Assembly (NCBI RefSeq): GCF_035582795.1 | Contig: NC_134367.1 | Span: 54,591,562 to 54,655,561 of the forward strand | Length of the DNA stretch: 64,000 nucleotides | Direction: 5' to 3' | DNA from: Mycteria americana | Taxonomy: Eukaryota; Chordata; Aves; Ciconiiformes; Ciconiidae | Shown: positions 37,735-50,132 of the stretch, piece after piece | How positions within the stretch are numbered: position 1 is the first letter of the stretch | How the letters are laid out: every line of letters begins with the position of its first letter | Notes under the pieces: model-generated | The model's input: the letters and a program-made list of their open reading frames with translations, nothing else | The model's database searches: none | Told to the model about the DNA's origin: nothing | Position numbers and translations under genes: made by a program

Positions 37735-37845
37735 CCCACTTTGTTGAGAAGAAACTGAGACACAAGTGACCTGCCAAAGGTCATCCAGGGAGAGTGAGGC
37801 AGAGCTAGAAATTCAACCCATAGCGCCTGCATTTTCAGGCAGAAC
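37735..37845 (+). mobile_element. MIR-like SINE relic (tRNA-derived, core-SINE type)
   Basis: The sequence GAAGAAACTGAGACACAAGT, followed by CCTGCCAAAGGTCATCCAG and GCAGAGCTAGAAATTCAACCC, follows the MIR consensus pattern (gaggaaactgaggcac, cttgcccaaggtcacacag, gcagagccgggattcgaaccc). It is far too old to be mobile. Such relics in birds are few and sometimes lie in conserved enhancers. Confidence 0.6.
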
Positions 37846-40197
37846 CTTAATACTAAGATAAGCCTTCCTTTATGTCACTTTCATAAATATCTTGCTTTTC
37901 AGCTGCTTCTTCAGCTGCTGACTTGCTGCTTCTTTTGCGATTTTTGTTGATGTTTTCTCTAAGTTGTAAAGTATATTCTTGAAAGTGGAAAAGCCACCTG
38001 TAAAAATAGTCCTTATTTTCATTTGCAATTTAGAAACTGGCACTAATATTAATCTTGTGGAACAGTTTGTTTTCTAGCTTTAAATAGGCAAACCCATACA
38101 GATATTCATAGAAGTATCATTGTTGCCAAAAGCTTATACTACATTAATACCAGACAAATTTCTTCCATTTTTCTCACAAGTCTTAGCCCTTCACAACCAC
38201 TGTGAAACTTTGTTATGCACTCGCTGAAATTTTAATTATGCTATCTGTGTCCTTTTGATCTACTCAAGATTAATGGGAGTCAACTGCCTCTTATTACCTT
38301 TCTAAGTGAAACATGATTATGCTGCTTTTCAGGAAGGCTGCCTACCCTTAAATCAAGACATCTTCCTTTTTTTGAAGTGTTCCCATCTGATCTCTAAAAA
38401 ATGGTACCTAATGCTTTACTAAAAAAGAAGTTAGACTAACTGTTCTATAATCTCTGGAATACTCACAGGATTTTTGTCTTAATTATGACATTAAACTGGT
38501 CCATTTTCAGTCTTCAGGGGTCTCTGTTGAACTTTTATTCAGTGATCTTTTTTTAAAAACTACCACTAAAATTTTCACCAGTTAGTAACTACTATTACCT
38601 CTAGAAACCTTGGCTATGACAGCTTATGCCCTTATTCCTGGCTCATTTTACTGAAATAAACTGTTTGAGAATCTAAAGTCTTACTCTCTATGAACAGGAG
38701 ACCCTGTCACATGAATCAGCTGAAAAGCAAAGGACTGAAAGGGGCATGGAGACTAGATCAGTCTCTCTCCTCTTGTCCTGCTTTGTCCTGCATTATTGGT
38801 AACTACAGAGAAATTCACACTGCTCTTGGCTATTCGGTGCTATTCACAGAAGCTTTCAATCAACAGGGCTGTCAAACAAACCTCTTTCATGAGCTCTGTG
38901 GAATAGCTTCTGAGGCTTCTTCATGAAAGAGATGAACTTGCTATTCTCCTAGATAATGTGCACTTTTTTTTTGCCTAGAAATTTCAACCCAGTACAGGCA
39001 ATTTTGACCCAGCCATGATTTAAGGGTCCTGCCCATTGGGTTGGGGTTTCTGGATATCCAGCGTGTCAAGTGGAGCTGTTGTGCCTTACCCAGCTGAGCC
39101 ACCAGATGTTTGGAAATCCTAGCCTTGTCAGCATAACTGCTGTGCACAACGGAGATATCCCATATGCTGAAGACATTTGCAAAAGAACAGAAATATAGTA
39201 ACCCCCAGACAGCTATGAAAACTACCTTGCATCGTGATAACTCGTCCTGCAGATGACACAAAAGGGACTTGTGCACTATCGGATAACAAAATTGGAAGGA
39301 GGGACGGTGATACTGAAGGAGACATAATGTAAATGGTCTTGACACTGATGGAGCAATTCTGCATAGAAACTGATTTTGATCTTCTTTTTTTGTCAGGTTC
39401 AGTAAACCGATGATGTATTTTTGGTCAAAATGACAGTAAAATACAATCATTGGGTAACAGTAGCTGACTTCCAGATTATTTATTCTCTCACCAATTTTTA
39501 TGATATCTGGAAATGGCTGGGGAAAGACTTTTATGCTCATCAATGTTGGTAAAATATTGAATATCATGAAGCCATTGAACTTTCTGTGTTTAAAAATTTA
39601 ATTAATTATTAAATAATAGTGTATTTATAAAATATCATTTAAAAAGATGCACCACTGAAGTTATGTTCAATTCGATGAGCTTTTCCAGCAGAAATGCCCT
39701 TGGACAAAATCATGAGCTGCAGTGCTACTTTGCCTTATAATTTTTTGGACAGATTTATAAGGAGACATCCATCCTTTTCTCTAGGTAGATTTGGTGGCTT
39801 GGAGCAGATACACAGCAGTACCCCATCACAGCTACTATTATTAGGATTTATGTTGCTAGCTGAAATTCTGACTTTCAAAGTATTCAAGTTTGTGTGACAA
39901 GGAATGATCTGAAGCTCTGTGGCAGGTAATGGGTCAAACAAGTTTCTCTCTAGCCTAGAGCATTACAATGCATTTCTGCAGTGGAGTTTGAGGATAAGAT
40001 CATAGTTTGAAGTCTTAATGGTTTTTAGTTTTTAGTTTGTGGGTTATGCTCTCTTGCTCTGTAGCTTGTCCTATTGCTTATGGATTTTCATCTTAGTTAT
40101 AACTGTGGCTTTTGAATAGAAAACTAACATCTCTGCTTCTGAGTGATGAGTTGAGAGCTCTCCCCACTAGTTCTGTTGGATAATCCAGCTCTCATAC

Positions 40198-40231
40198 TAT
40201 TATTATTATTATTATTGTTATTATTATTATG
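40198..40231 (+). repeat. (ATT)n microsatellite
   Basis: Eleven or so copies of TAT/ATT with one interruption (TTG), followed by 24 bases of unique sequence and then a second microsatellite. Confidence 0.9.
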
Positions 40232-40254
40232 TATAAATTTTGTATTGTATCATT

Positions 40255-40327
40255 AGAATAAGAATAAGAATAAGAATAAGAATAAAAATAAGAATAAGAA
40301 TAAGAATAAGAATAAGAATAAGAATAA
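40255..40327 (+). repeat. (AATAAG)n hexanucleotide microsatellite
   Basis: About twelve tandem copies of GAATAA/AATAAG with a single substitution near 40285. The apparent protein frames here (repeated Tyr-Ser or Leu-Phe) are translations of the repeat. Confidence 0.95.
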
Positions 40328-43300
40328 TTCTTCAGAATTAGGACTACCTGCCTTTGTAACAGCTTGAAGTGACCCAATTATGAACCCAGTTTGGCAGGCA
40401 CTAGGAGCAGAGAAGCAAGAGGCAGGTGCTATTCCAAAGAGACCTGGGTTCAGCACTGACACGCTTACCTTTTCTATGAAACCCTGATGGTGGGAGCTGC
40501 AGGTGGAGACTGAGACTTCAGATTCCACAAGCTGAGGAAATTCAAGCCTAAGTATCCAGCTGGTGGAAAATGCTTTTTGGTCTCTCTGCTGGAGGTGGGC
40601 TGAGGGCAGGAAGGCTTGGGAGGTTGCTGGGAGCAGGGGAGGAAGCCTGGCTCTCACAGCGGAACTGGGGCACTCAGCTGAGCAAGTGGATCCCTTGAAA
40701 GTCTGGCTTATAGAGGGAAACCAGAAAAAATATCTGGTATTGAACTGAATATGTCCACATCAGGTAGGTTGTTATTTACAACAAGAAGGAGAGAGACTTT
40801 TGTAGACTCTGGTGTTTTTAACGGGGAAAGCAGAATAGTTGTGCTGGTGGGCCTCTGCCCTTGTTCACACAAACACAAGGGTGCAGAATTCAGCCAGTCT
40901 CATTAGATAGCACAAACGTGGCACAGATACTCAGGATTATGTAGGGGTGTATGACTTACATGGCAAAGGTATATACCTGGAGAAAAAACTATCAGAAAAT
41001 GCAAGCTACAACATGCGTCTTCACTTTATTTTAGTTCTTATTTTTTGTGTTAAATTTCATTTTCAAATCTTTCTTTGGTATTTTTCCATTCATCAAGGAA
41101 TACATGTTCTGGTCTATTTGTCAACTTATTTTCTCTATTATTTCCTTTCTCCAATATACCTCTAAACCCCTTTTTGATTCCTCTTAAATACTTTGACTGG
41201 CATTAAAAATTGTTATGCTTATTTCCATCTCTTATATTGTGCCCTCGCATATGGCAACTGATTTGTTTTATTCTCTTTTCCTATGTTCAGTATATTTTTT
41301 TCATACTTACAGCCACAGATTTTTTATTCCTATTTCTTGTCAAATTACATCTGTGCTTGCTTTTATGTATTCTTTCTTTCCAAAGAAACTGGTGCCTTTT
41401 GTCTATCACTTTTATTTTCTACAAGTTTTTTTGTGTGGCTTTTATTCTGAGATACAGAAGCTGTTTATCCTTCCAAGATGCAAGCTGCAGGGTTATAGCA
41501 ATGATTCATTTGGACAATTCAAGTTGGCTAGCTCAGTGCATAAAATTTCTCATCCACAACTTTTGCAGATCATCCTGCAGCCTAACAGCATTCCCTGTCT
41601 TGGAGAAATAACATAATCCTTGCCTGAAAGACATGTGTGAACTGTCCCTGAGTAAAATTCATGTGGGTCAGGAGTCACAGCTTGGCGATGCCTGCTTTAG
41701 AGTAGCTCAAAATGTATGCAGACATCTCCCTTCCTTTGAACCATGGAGCTGACAACTGGAATTAGCTCCTTTTTAAGTGGTTAATTTCTCCTATATTTTG
41801 ATTAAGAGAGTAAGAACCTTTGTCAGTCATGCTCATAGTACCTTTGGCTTGACATATGGAGCTGCCCTTTCTGCCCCCCTCTGGAAATTTTGTGAGTCAT
41901 CAGGCAAGAAATCCAGCAAAAGGACAGGATTTCTCTCATGTGAGAAGTCTGAGCAATTACATATCTACCGCTTTACAAAAGGACATAAACCCAACACACA
42001 AAAGTCACGGAGTCCCTTTCCTAATGCAAAACCACAACAATATATGTGAACAAACAGACAAACAAACAAAGTCTTACCAAAAGAAGAGATTTTTAAAGTG
42101 GCCTTAGGGAGAGACTGAGAGAAGACCCATGCCAGGTGTCTGTCTCCCAGGTGGAAAGAGATCAGATATGATGGAGATGAGCTCTGGAGACTAGGAAAGA
42201 GCAGGTGTATATGAAGGATTTAGAATAAGGCTTGCTCTGCATGTACGTATACAGAAAGGTTATGTAGCAAGGGAGAGATTTGCCTTGTATCCCTAAGGAG
42301 AAGATGAGAGAAGCCCTCCCAGGAAGCACACCTCTTTACTGTGTGGCGGGCCAGGGTGCAACAGCAAACAAACCTGCTTTGCCCCTGCCCTCCCACCACT
42401 GCAGATTTGGGTTTCCGCAGCAAATCCAAGCCTCTCTGCCAGCTGGGAAGCGTAGCCCAACCCTGGGAGCTGCACTGAGGCCGCTCATGAGCTGTACGTG
42501 GCTCAGGAGCTTCCCTGCTTTCATCCATTTGGTATGAGTCAGCACCATCCACAACCACCCGCATGGGAGACATTGGATTAGTCATTATTCTGGATTTGTG
42601 TTTCCTTTTGGTAGAGATTATGGGGAGCCTAATGATTTGGGACTCAGAGTGGGAAGGTGATGGGATAGGTAAGGCAGAGGAGGAGAACGGGTGCACATGT
42701 GCTCCCAGGGGTGCTATGTCAGTCACCCAGAGAGGTTTCTGTCGATTACCTGACCATACTCAGGGCATGGCAGTGTAACACCAATAGAGTTTTCCTAATC
42801 TGGGTGCAAGCAGAAAATATGCTGGGATACACTGCCTGGATATGCTAGGACCAAAATCCATATAGACAAAGCATATTTACTACACAGCCCTGGCCTATCT
42901 TTGAGGATACATTATTTTGAACAATGGCTCCAGTAGCTGTGATGCTCCCCTCTTTTTCACACCTGAAACTTCCCTCTTCTCTCTACAGGATCATAAAGTT
43001 TGGTTTAACAGAGCTATCTCCCACTGATTTTACTATAAGTGTGGCAGACAGGGTCTCTTAAATTAAAGGCAGTGGTATTTCATTCCTGTGGGCTCTGCTT
43101 CTGTCTTGGATTTGACTTATATTTCTGTGGGAGAAAATGATGTCCTTCTAGATTCTCAGAATGCACTTCCAAAAAGCTGCACCAGAAAAGCTGGAATTAA
43201 TTGAATATAAAGTGCTACTACATCTTCAGCTTGATTACACAAAAAGCTGTGCAAGTTAAAAGGACATCAGATCTACTGAATTGTAACTAATAAAGAGCTG

Positions 43301-43602
43301 TAAAGGAAATGAAATGAGATCACCACTGTTACTCAAACAAACTCTTATGCTGTTTTCATAATGCGTTACCAGGTTTGAAGATTGCTGGGTGGCTAGTAGA
43401 GCAGTTCTACCACTCGACCATTGACCAAACTAATCAGAGTACTTAGGTTTCCCCATACCATGTGAACACCTACAATGTCAGCCCTGTAATTCACTATTCA
43501 GAGATGAAATATTGCAGAGTCAGGTCTCATCTCTCTTCTCATCTCACTGGAAACAGTGATAGTGTTGGTTTCACTGTGCAGGCTGCTATGGTGTTCATAA
43601 GC

Positions 43603-44479
43603 TTAGATTGCAGACAACATCAAGTTGTGCGGGAGTGTTGATCTGCTTGAGGAGAGGAAGGCTCTGCAGAGGGACCTGGACAGGCTGGATCGATGGGCTG
43701 GGACCAATTGTATGAGGTTCAACAAGGCCAAGTGCAAGGTCCTGCACTTGGGCCACAGCAACCCCATGCAACACTACAGACTTGGGGAAGAGTGGCTGGA
43801 AAGCTGCCTGGCAGAGAAGGACCTGGGGGTGTTGGTTGACAGCCGCCTGAATATGAGCCAGCAGTGTGCCCAGGTGGCCAAGAAAGCCAATGGCATTCTG
43901 GCTTGTATCAAAAATAGTGTGGCCAGCAGGAGTAGGGAAGTGATCGTGCCCCTGTACTCGGCACTGGTGAGGCCACACCTTGAATACTGTGTTCAGTTTT
44001 GGGCCCCTCACTACAAGAGAGACATTGAGGTGCTGGAGCGTGTCGAATCTAGAGCACAAGTCTGATGAGGAGCGGCTGAGGGAACTGGGGTTGTTTAGCC
44101 TGGAGAAAAGGAGGCTGAGGGGAGACCTTATCACTCTCTACAACTACCTGACAGGAGGTTGTAGAGAGGTGGGGGTCGGTCTCTTCTCCCATGTAACAAG
44201 CGATAGGACAAGAGGAAATGGCCTCAAGTTGCTCCAGGGGAGGTTTAGATTGGATATTAGGAAAAATTTCTTCACCAAAAGGCTTGTCAAGCATTGGAAC
44301 AGGCTGCCCAGGGAAGTGGTTGAGTCACCATCCCTGGAGGTATTTAAAAGACATGTAGATGTGGTGCTTAGGGACATGGTATAGTGGTGGTCTTGGTAGT
44401 GTTAGGTTTATGGTTGGACTCGATGATCTTAAAGGTCTTTTCCAACCTATACGATTCTGTGATTCTGTGATTCTATGGT
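43603..44479 (+). mobile_element. CR1 LINE, 5'-truncated, second copy of the same subfamily
   Basis: Highly similar to the copy at 29553-30365 and extending about 50 bases further 5'. The frame 43625-44065 encodes the C-terminal part of CR1 ORF2 ([54 protein letters not shown]) and then shifts; 43980-44384 carries the last part. The 3' end carries GATTCTGTGATTCTGTGATT, the CR1 tail repeat. The ORF is broken by a frame change near 44040 and the catalytic half is absent, so it is dead. Confidence 0.95.
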
Positions 44480-47400
44480 TTTAAGTTGGCTGCTAACTTG
44501 CAGACCTAGAGCCTGGTTTCACACATGAGATTTTCTAGTTTAAGGGTGTCCCTCCAAGACATTTGGGGTAACTGGGGATCATTTTAGTAGTGTCTAAACT
44601 TTGTAACTACCTTACAGAATTTGTAACCCAGAAGTAGGTGCTAGGTTACCCTTACCATGAGTAAGGACAGTACCTTCTAATGATTCAGCAACCAATAAAG
44701 TCCACACCAGAAATATCAGTATAGCCTCTCACCTCTCCAAGACCTCGTGGCATCCATCCATTAGGCTTCCTGAGGAGGTTGTACAAGATCAGCTGGTGCT
44801 GAGCAAGCCTAGCAAACATTCATAGCATGCAACCTTGCTTTGCCACCAGTTCTGTTTTGTACTTACCCCCCAAAATGGCTACATTACATTACATTACAGT
44901 TTCTTCAGCCTGGGGGAATTTGAATGTCTCATATAGTCAAAGAATATCCTAGCCATGGTGCAAGTAGAAACTGCCTTTGGATGTAGCTCAATGCACTTTT
45001 TGGGTTGAACAAAAAAGCTGGCAAGAAGAGTCTTGTAGGCTAACACTTAAGAACAACCAGGAAGAGAAGGTCCCTACAATTGTAGCCTACTCCTGTGATT
45101 GTTTCTATTCTTTAATGCAATATAAAATGCATTGCTACTACTTTTATTTATCACGTAACTTAGCATTTTGTGTCATTGCTATTCTAATCCATTAAAATTG
45201 AGTAAAAATAGAAATCTGGAGTGTTTAAGTAGCTCCAAGGCTTGATAAGATGTCTGAGTAGTTATATTCTGCATTTCTTTTAATATCTAAGTGTCAAAAA
45301 TGGAAGCGAACATGACAGCTGTAAAATACTCAACGTCAATTTGCAACATTTTAAAATAAAGCCTGTGTGGCTTTACAAAAAGAAATTTTACTGGATCTTA
45401 AATATAAAAGAACTTGTATGAGTAGCTGTACTTGTTCCCCTTTTGTTATCAGTGGATAGAATGGCAGGCCACTGTACCAGGGCAGACCACGTGCATACAG
45501 GTGGCAATTTTAGACTCCAGGATGGAAACATAGTCAGACTTTTTCCCTAATCAGCACTGAGTGCAAGTTTCTCTTCCAGTTAATCCTGTGGGCCTTCAGA
45601 GCAAATTGATTTAAATGAGCCTGAAGGTGTAACAGTAACTGCCCATTGTATAGGATATGCATTGCTAATTACTGCTGATGGCAATGATAATTACATGTGG
45701 CTACCTCTTAGAAGACTGGTCTTACCATTCGCTTTTAAAAAAAAACCAAACCCAACTATTATTTCCTTTATCTCCTTGATGCAGGCTGGCCCTTTCAATG
45801 CATACCAAATGTGGCGCTTTTCCTTTTTTAAGACAAATGATGGTTTCGCTTTACGAACCCTATAGATCCAGGCTGCTTCTTTGCAAGGCACTGTGATACA
45901 CCACAGCCACCCAAAGTAAAAAGTCTTTTTTCTGTTCCTAAAGCTGTATTACTAGTAGAGTTACACTGAAGAGCTTGTAACAGCTGGAGCAATTTTCTGA
46001 AGATGAAGTTAGTAATAGTGCTGCTGCTAGTCCCACCTCTTATGAAATGCCTATCACTTTTTTCATATAGTAGGGAATTGTAAATTAATTCTTCTGTCTC
46101 CATGGGTTTGGAATAGAAATGATGCCTTCACAGTTCAATGAAGTGGAAAGTCTTTCATCAGTAGAAAATCAGCCAAGGAATTGGATGGCAAAGGCCTCAT
46201 ACATCACAACAGTTGTTTGCAATTAAGGCCAGGAGTAAGATGTGCATGTGTCTGTCATGCTTCTTTTTGTTTATTTAATCAGCCTGAGGCATAACATTAG
46301 ATGGTTTGAGGTGGCATTGTTTCCTTGTCATGTCCTATGATTTGCTGTGTATTATGTGTACAGTGTATGTACTGTATCAAAGGACTGCAATCTGTTAAAA
46401 ATAGAGACATTTCGTATTTTGCCTGAGCCCTGATCAATAATCAGGACATTTTCACAGAAGCATTAACCTTCTAAAGTAGTGACCAGTGCTGCTGGGGGGA
46501 GATTATTTTGAAAGGTGTTAGAGGGAATCAGCTAAATACAAGGACATCAGCAGAATGAAATTGGGTGTGCCATAATCTTTCTCTGCAGTCACAGGGGCAA
46601 AGACTGTGACAGGCTCTGCTGATATTTCTTTTTCTGTCGTCTCACAAGACATACATTTCAGGGAGAGCTGTGGATCACTGTGCACCATGATAGAGAACTT
46701 TGTAACTGATATACAGTTGAATGGAGTCAAAGCTGAACTGAAAGTAAGCTAGATATGAACTGAAGAGCTAGGTAGCTTGGTCAACATCAGATCCTAAAGT
46801 CATGCTACTGCTGGTTTTAATAGGAATCTCAAAACAGCAGGTAATCTTATTTACCATATGCTAAGCACAGTGCAGCAGATGGACGATGGTGTTCTAGTCT
46901 TTTCTGTGCTTTCCTTGCACTTGTCAATTCAAGCCCTGGGAAAAAGGCTGGTATCCAGACTGATAACACATGGATGTTCTCTAAGGGCTTGACTCTTTCA
47001 CAGGTGCACTATTGCAGAAAGAATTGAAAGTCCTTTCTCTATAAATGTAAATGCAGCTAGTGATAGCTGGTAGTTCTGATGATGGGTTTATTATGTCTGT
47101 CTCAAAGTTGTCAGAAGATAAATCAGGCTTTAAAGAACAGATAAGCCAGAGCTGATCAGCTGGTAGAAGTGTATGATGGAATACCACACATAGAGATCTC
47201 CTCAAAGAAACTCGTAAACAAAGGAAAAACTCAACTCATAGGTAGCAATGATGATTAGCTTGGGCACATCACTATTTCAGTAACATGCGTGAGCCTTCAG
47301 TAACAAAATTAAATCCCTGTATGACAATTTGAGAGTCACTAGATCTATGTTGCCAAGCTTTTAAAATAATCTTTTTTTTCTCCTCTGTGAAGCAAATCTT

Positions 47401-49890
47401 ATGTGATAGACTCTAAACAGTGACACTGAAGTAGAAGACTAACAGCCCTGTGACCCAGTAGCCAGTCGATCTCCTTGGAGTTGACAGGTGCAATAACAAA
47501 AAATGTTTGAGATTACTATTAAAAATCTCTTTAAAGCATTTACCTGAAGTCCTTTTCTCTGCAAACAACATCTTTAAAAAGTAAAATTTACCATAATTTA
47601 GTTTGTTTCTGCAGTCTTTTACAAATCGGAGGACCAAGTCTGCTCAGGGATCTCCAGTAAATTTAAAGTAGTGTGGCAAGTATTTTTTTAAGAAACTGAT
47701 AAAACAAGCCATAGCAGTTTCAAAGTGAGTTGGGAAGGAAAATAAAATTTCTATTACCATATCAGTATATTCATCATCAGATTTTAAGGGTACTACCCAA
47801 ACTTTTCTGATTCATTTTATACATCTATTCTTGCAAATTGGTAACATAAGAGGGTTTAGAGTGCAGCTCGGGAACACTTTGCCAGTGGGTTCAAGGGATT
47901 TCTGGGTAAGTACACAGAAGAGGAAGGCACTCAGTGCTGCTGCGTCTGAAGATTGCACTGTCCCACTGAAGACATCCAATGGCTGCAAACCATTGGAGCC
48001 TGGAGATGTTTTCATGCTTTACTTGTCTTTATGCCCTTCCTGAGGCATTAGCTATTGGCCACTTCTAGTGACAGATCCTGGTTTGAAAAGACCTTTGCTC
48101 TGACCCAGTACAGTTTTAGTGACGTTACTCACCTTTTTAGGTCAGGTTAGTCTTCTGCTTGCATAGTGAACTGAAGTAGGTCCATGTGGAAGGAGCACGA
48201 GTCAGTGCAAAGGAAAGGTAAAGAGCACATTGTGTGGGCAGGGAAGTTGGGACCTTGGGAGGCATCAGCTGGGTTGACTTAAACTACCATGGGATTTTAG
48301 GCTCCTTCTACAAACCTGGTTTCTTTTTTTACACAGAAAAGAAATAGCATTTTATCCCATTTTAAATGAAAGCAGAGATACTTTCAGCTCCTGACCTCTC
48401 CTTCAAGAAGGGTCATTTGTGAACTTCCTGGTTACTGCAGGCTTCTCAGTCATTGTACCAAAACCAGTAGCAGTGATTTGTTAGACTTGTCATTAACAAA
48501 CAATGCTTCTGCTTGATCTTTGCTCCAACATCAGCTGCCTTAGGAGACACTGGGCCTTGAACTTTTCAAGTGGGTATTAAAAATCCCTTCCAGTGATGGC
48601 TCTATCTTTGGCCTTCTCCAAGGATGCAGATAATTTGTTTCAGTGATATTCTATTGCTGGAACAGTCTCTAGCGCTGCTGAAACTTCAGTGAGATATATC
48701 TGTTAAACTGCAAGCAAACACCTTTTGCTAGAGCACTCAACCCTACCTCATGGGAGATAAATCAGTTGCATGTGTGAAATCATGTCTGCAAAATAACTGG
48801 ATGCAGTGAGTTCAGGGTGGGATTTAGGTACCTCAGTTTAATAATAAGTTTATTCCATCAAACTGAAAATCCCTGGAAACAGAATTGTGGAATTCAGAAA
48901 AGCCTAAAACTTATAAAAGTTCTGAGCTTACCACCTTGGACAGGTGCACAAGCATTTAAGTAGTAAAGTTTCATCTGTTACGAAAGCATCATTTGAAAGC
49001 TTCACACAAACCAGCTCCCAGCAATTTTACAGGAGCCTTATTCTCTCACTGTTGCTAGCATTTGATTGTTTAGATTTAGATCTCTCTTGCTAAATCATGA
49101 TTTCAACAAGTCTTATTAGTATCAAGGAGCCTATATGGAGGACAGGGAATGGAAGTTTCTCCAAAACTTTATTGTCATATGCTTGTGAGTTGATTGAACT
49201 TTTGCTTTTGTTTTCTTCAAATTATGATCTACACTTTGGTCTTACATATAACTCTAATCAAAACAGAGAAGCAATGTAAGTTAAATCTTTACCACATGTA
49301 TTCAGACATGAATCTTTTGCATTCACTCAGTAGCCTATGTTCTGGATATATCCCTAAGGCATTTGTCCACTATAAGTAGCTGCTAATATAATTTGGAACT
49401 GCAAAGACTTTAAATAATATGCATCTATGAAACAAATTTTAATGGCTCTATTGCCCACATTTATGGGTATACCTCAGTGTCTTGCTGTAGAGAATGCCAT
49501 GCAAGAGACATTGCTCACTGTGAGCTTCTTGAGAAGAGCTTCACTAAATTCTTTTTTCTGGAAGTTTACCTGCTATGGACCTTGTATTACTATATCCTGT
49601 GTCACTCAACATCACTGCAGAGGTCATCCAAGGTGGAAAAAAGAAAGGTTTCTCTAAGTTACTTCCTTATCTTCTCCAATCAGAGGGTTCCAAGAAGTTG
49701 CACAGGCTCCCAACATGAGTTAGGTCAGCTAGCCAGGGAGTAAACATGTGCACAGTAGTGCTTCCACAGCTTGGGTTTGAACAGTGATTGGACTGGCTTG
49801 TGACGCTGGGCTTGGACCTTCTCTGAGGCCTGTGTAACACTGGACTGATGAGCAATACTTAAGAAGAATATTAATGGTAGAGGGAGATAT
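44480..49890. other. Intergenic DNA, no gene recognised
   Basis: AT-rich non-coding sequence with a short (ACATT)n run at 44881-44898. No frame longer than about 90 codons occurs and no domains were seen. Confidence 0.55.
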
Positions 49891-50132
49891 TCACAGGATC
49901 ACAGAATGGTTGAGGTTGGAAGGGGAGTCCAACCCCCTGCTCAAGCAGGGCCACGCAGAGCCAGTTGCCCAGGACCATGTCCAGATGGTGCTTGAATATC
50001 TCCAATGGTGGAGACTCCACAACCTTTCTGGGCAACCTGTCCCAGTGCTTAGTCAGCCTCACAGTAAAAAAGTTTTTCCTGATGTTCAGATGGTGCCTCC
50101 TGTAGTTTCCGTTTGTGCCCATTGCCTCTTAA
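49891..50132 (-). mobile_element. CR1 LINE 3' fragment, minus orientation
   Basis: Read on the plus strand, the segment starts TCACAGGATCACAGAATGGT and continues through GGTTGGAAGGGGAGTCCAAC and TTTCTGGGCAACCTGTCCCA to TTTTTCCTGATGTTCAGATG. This is the reverse complement of a CR1 3' end. It is a different subfamily from the two plus-strand copies. It is heavily 5'-truncated and non-coding. Confidence 0.9.

Larger units (their letters stand above)
30366..43602. other. Intergenic DNA, no gene recognised
   Basis: About 13 kb of non-coding sequence. It holds microsatellites (40.2-40.3 kb), a homopolymer junction (32.1 kb), a 31-bp-period duplication (32.96 kb) and a MIR-like relic (37.7 kb), each listed separately. 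The 208-codon minus-strand frame at 38941-39567 has no recognisable domain or Kozak/splice support and is treated as chance. T-rich tracts at 41030-41420 give artefactual hydrophobic frames. Confidence 0.5.

Noticed and set aside
38941..39567. 208-codon minus-strand open frame
   Set aside because: It is the longest frame without a recognised family, but I see no domain, no membrane or signal pattern and no splice support, and codon choice looks like random AT-rich DNA. The opposite strand gives only broken frames.
40192..40657. Frames with Tyr-Ser or Leu-Phe repeats
   Set aside because: They are translations of the (AATAAG)n microsatellite.
41030..41616. Two overlapping hydrophobic 133-codon frames resembling membrane proteins
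   Set aside because: T-rich DNA yields Phe/Leu/Ile-rich frames; two frames open at once and no family features.
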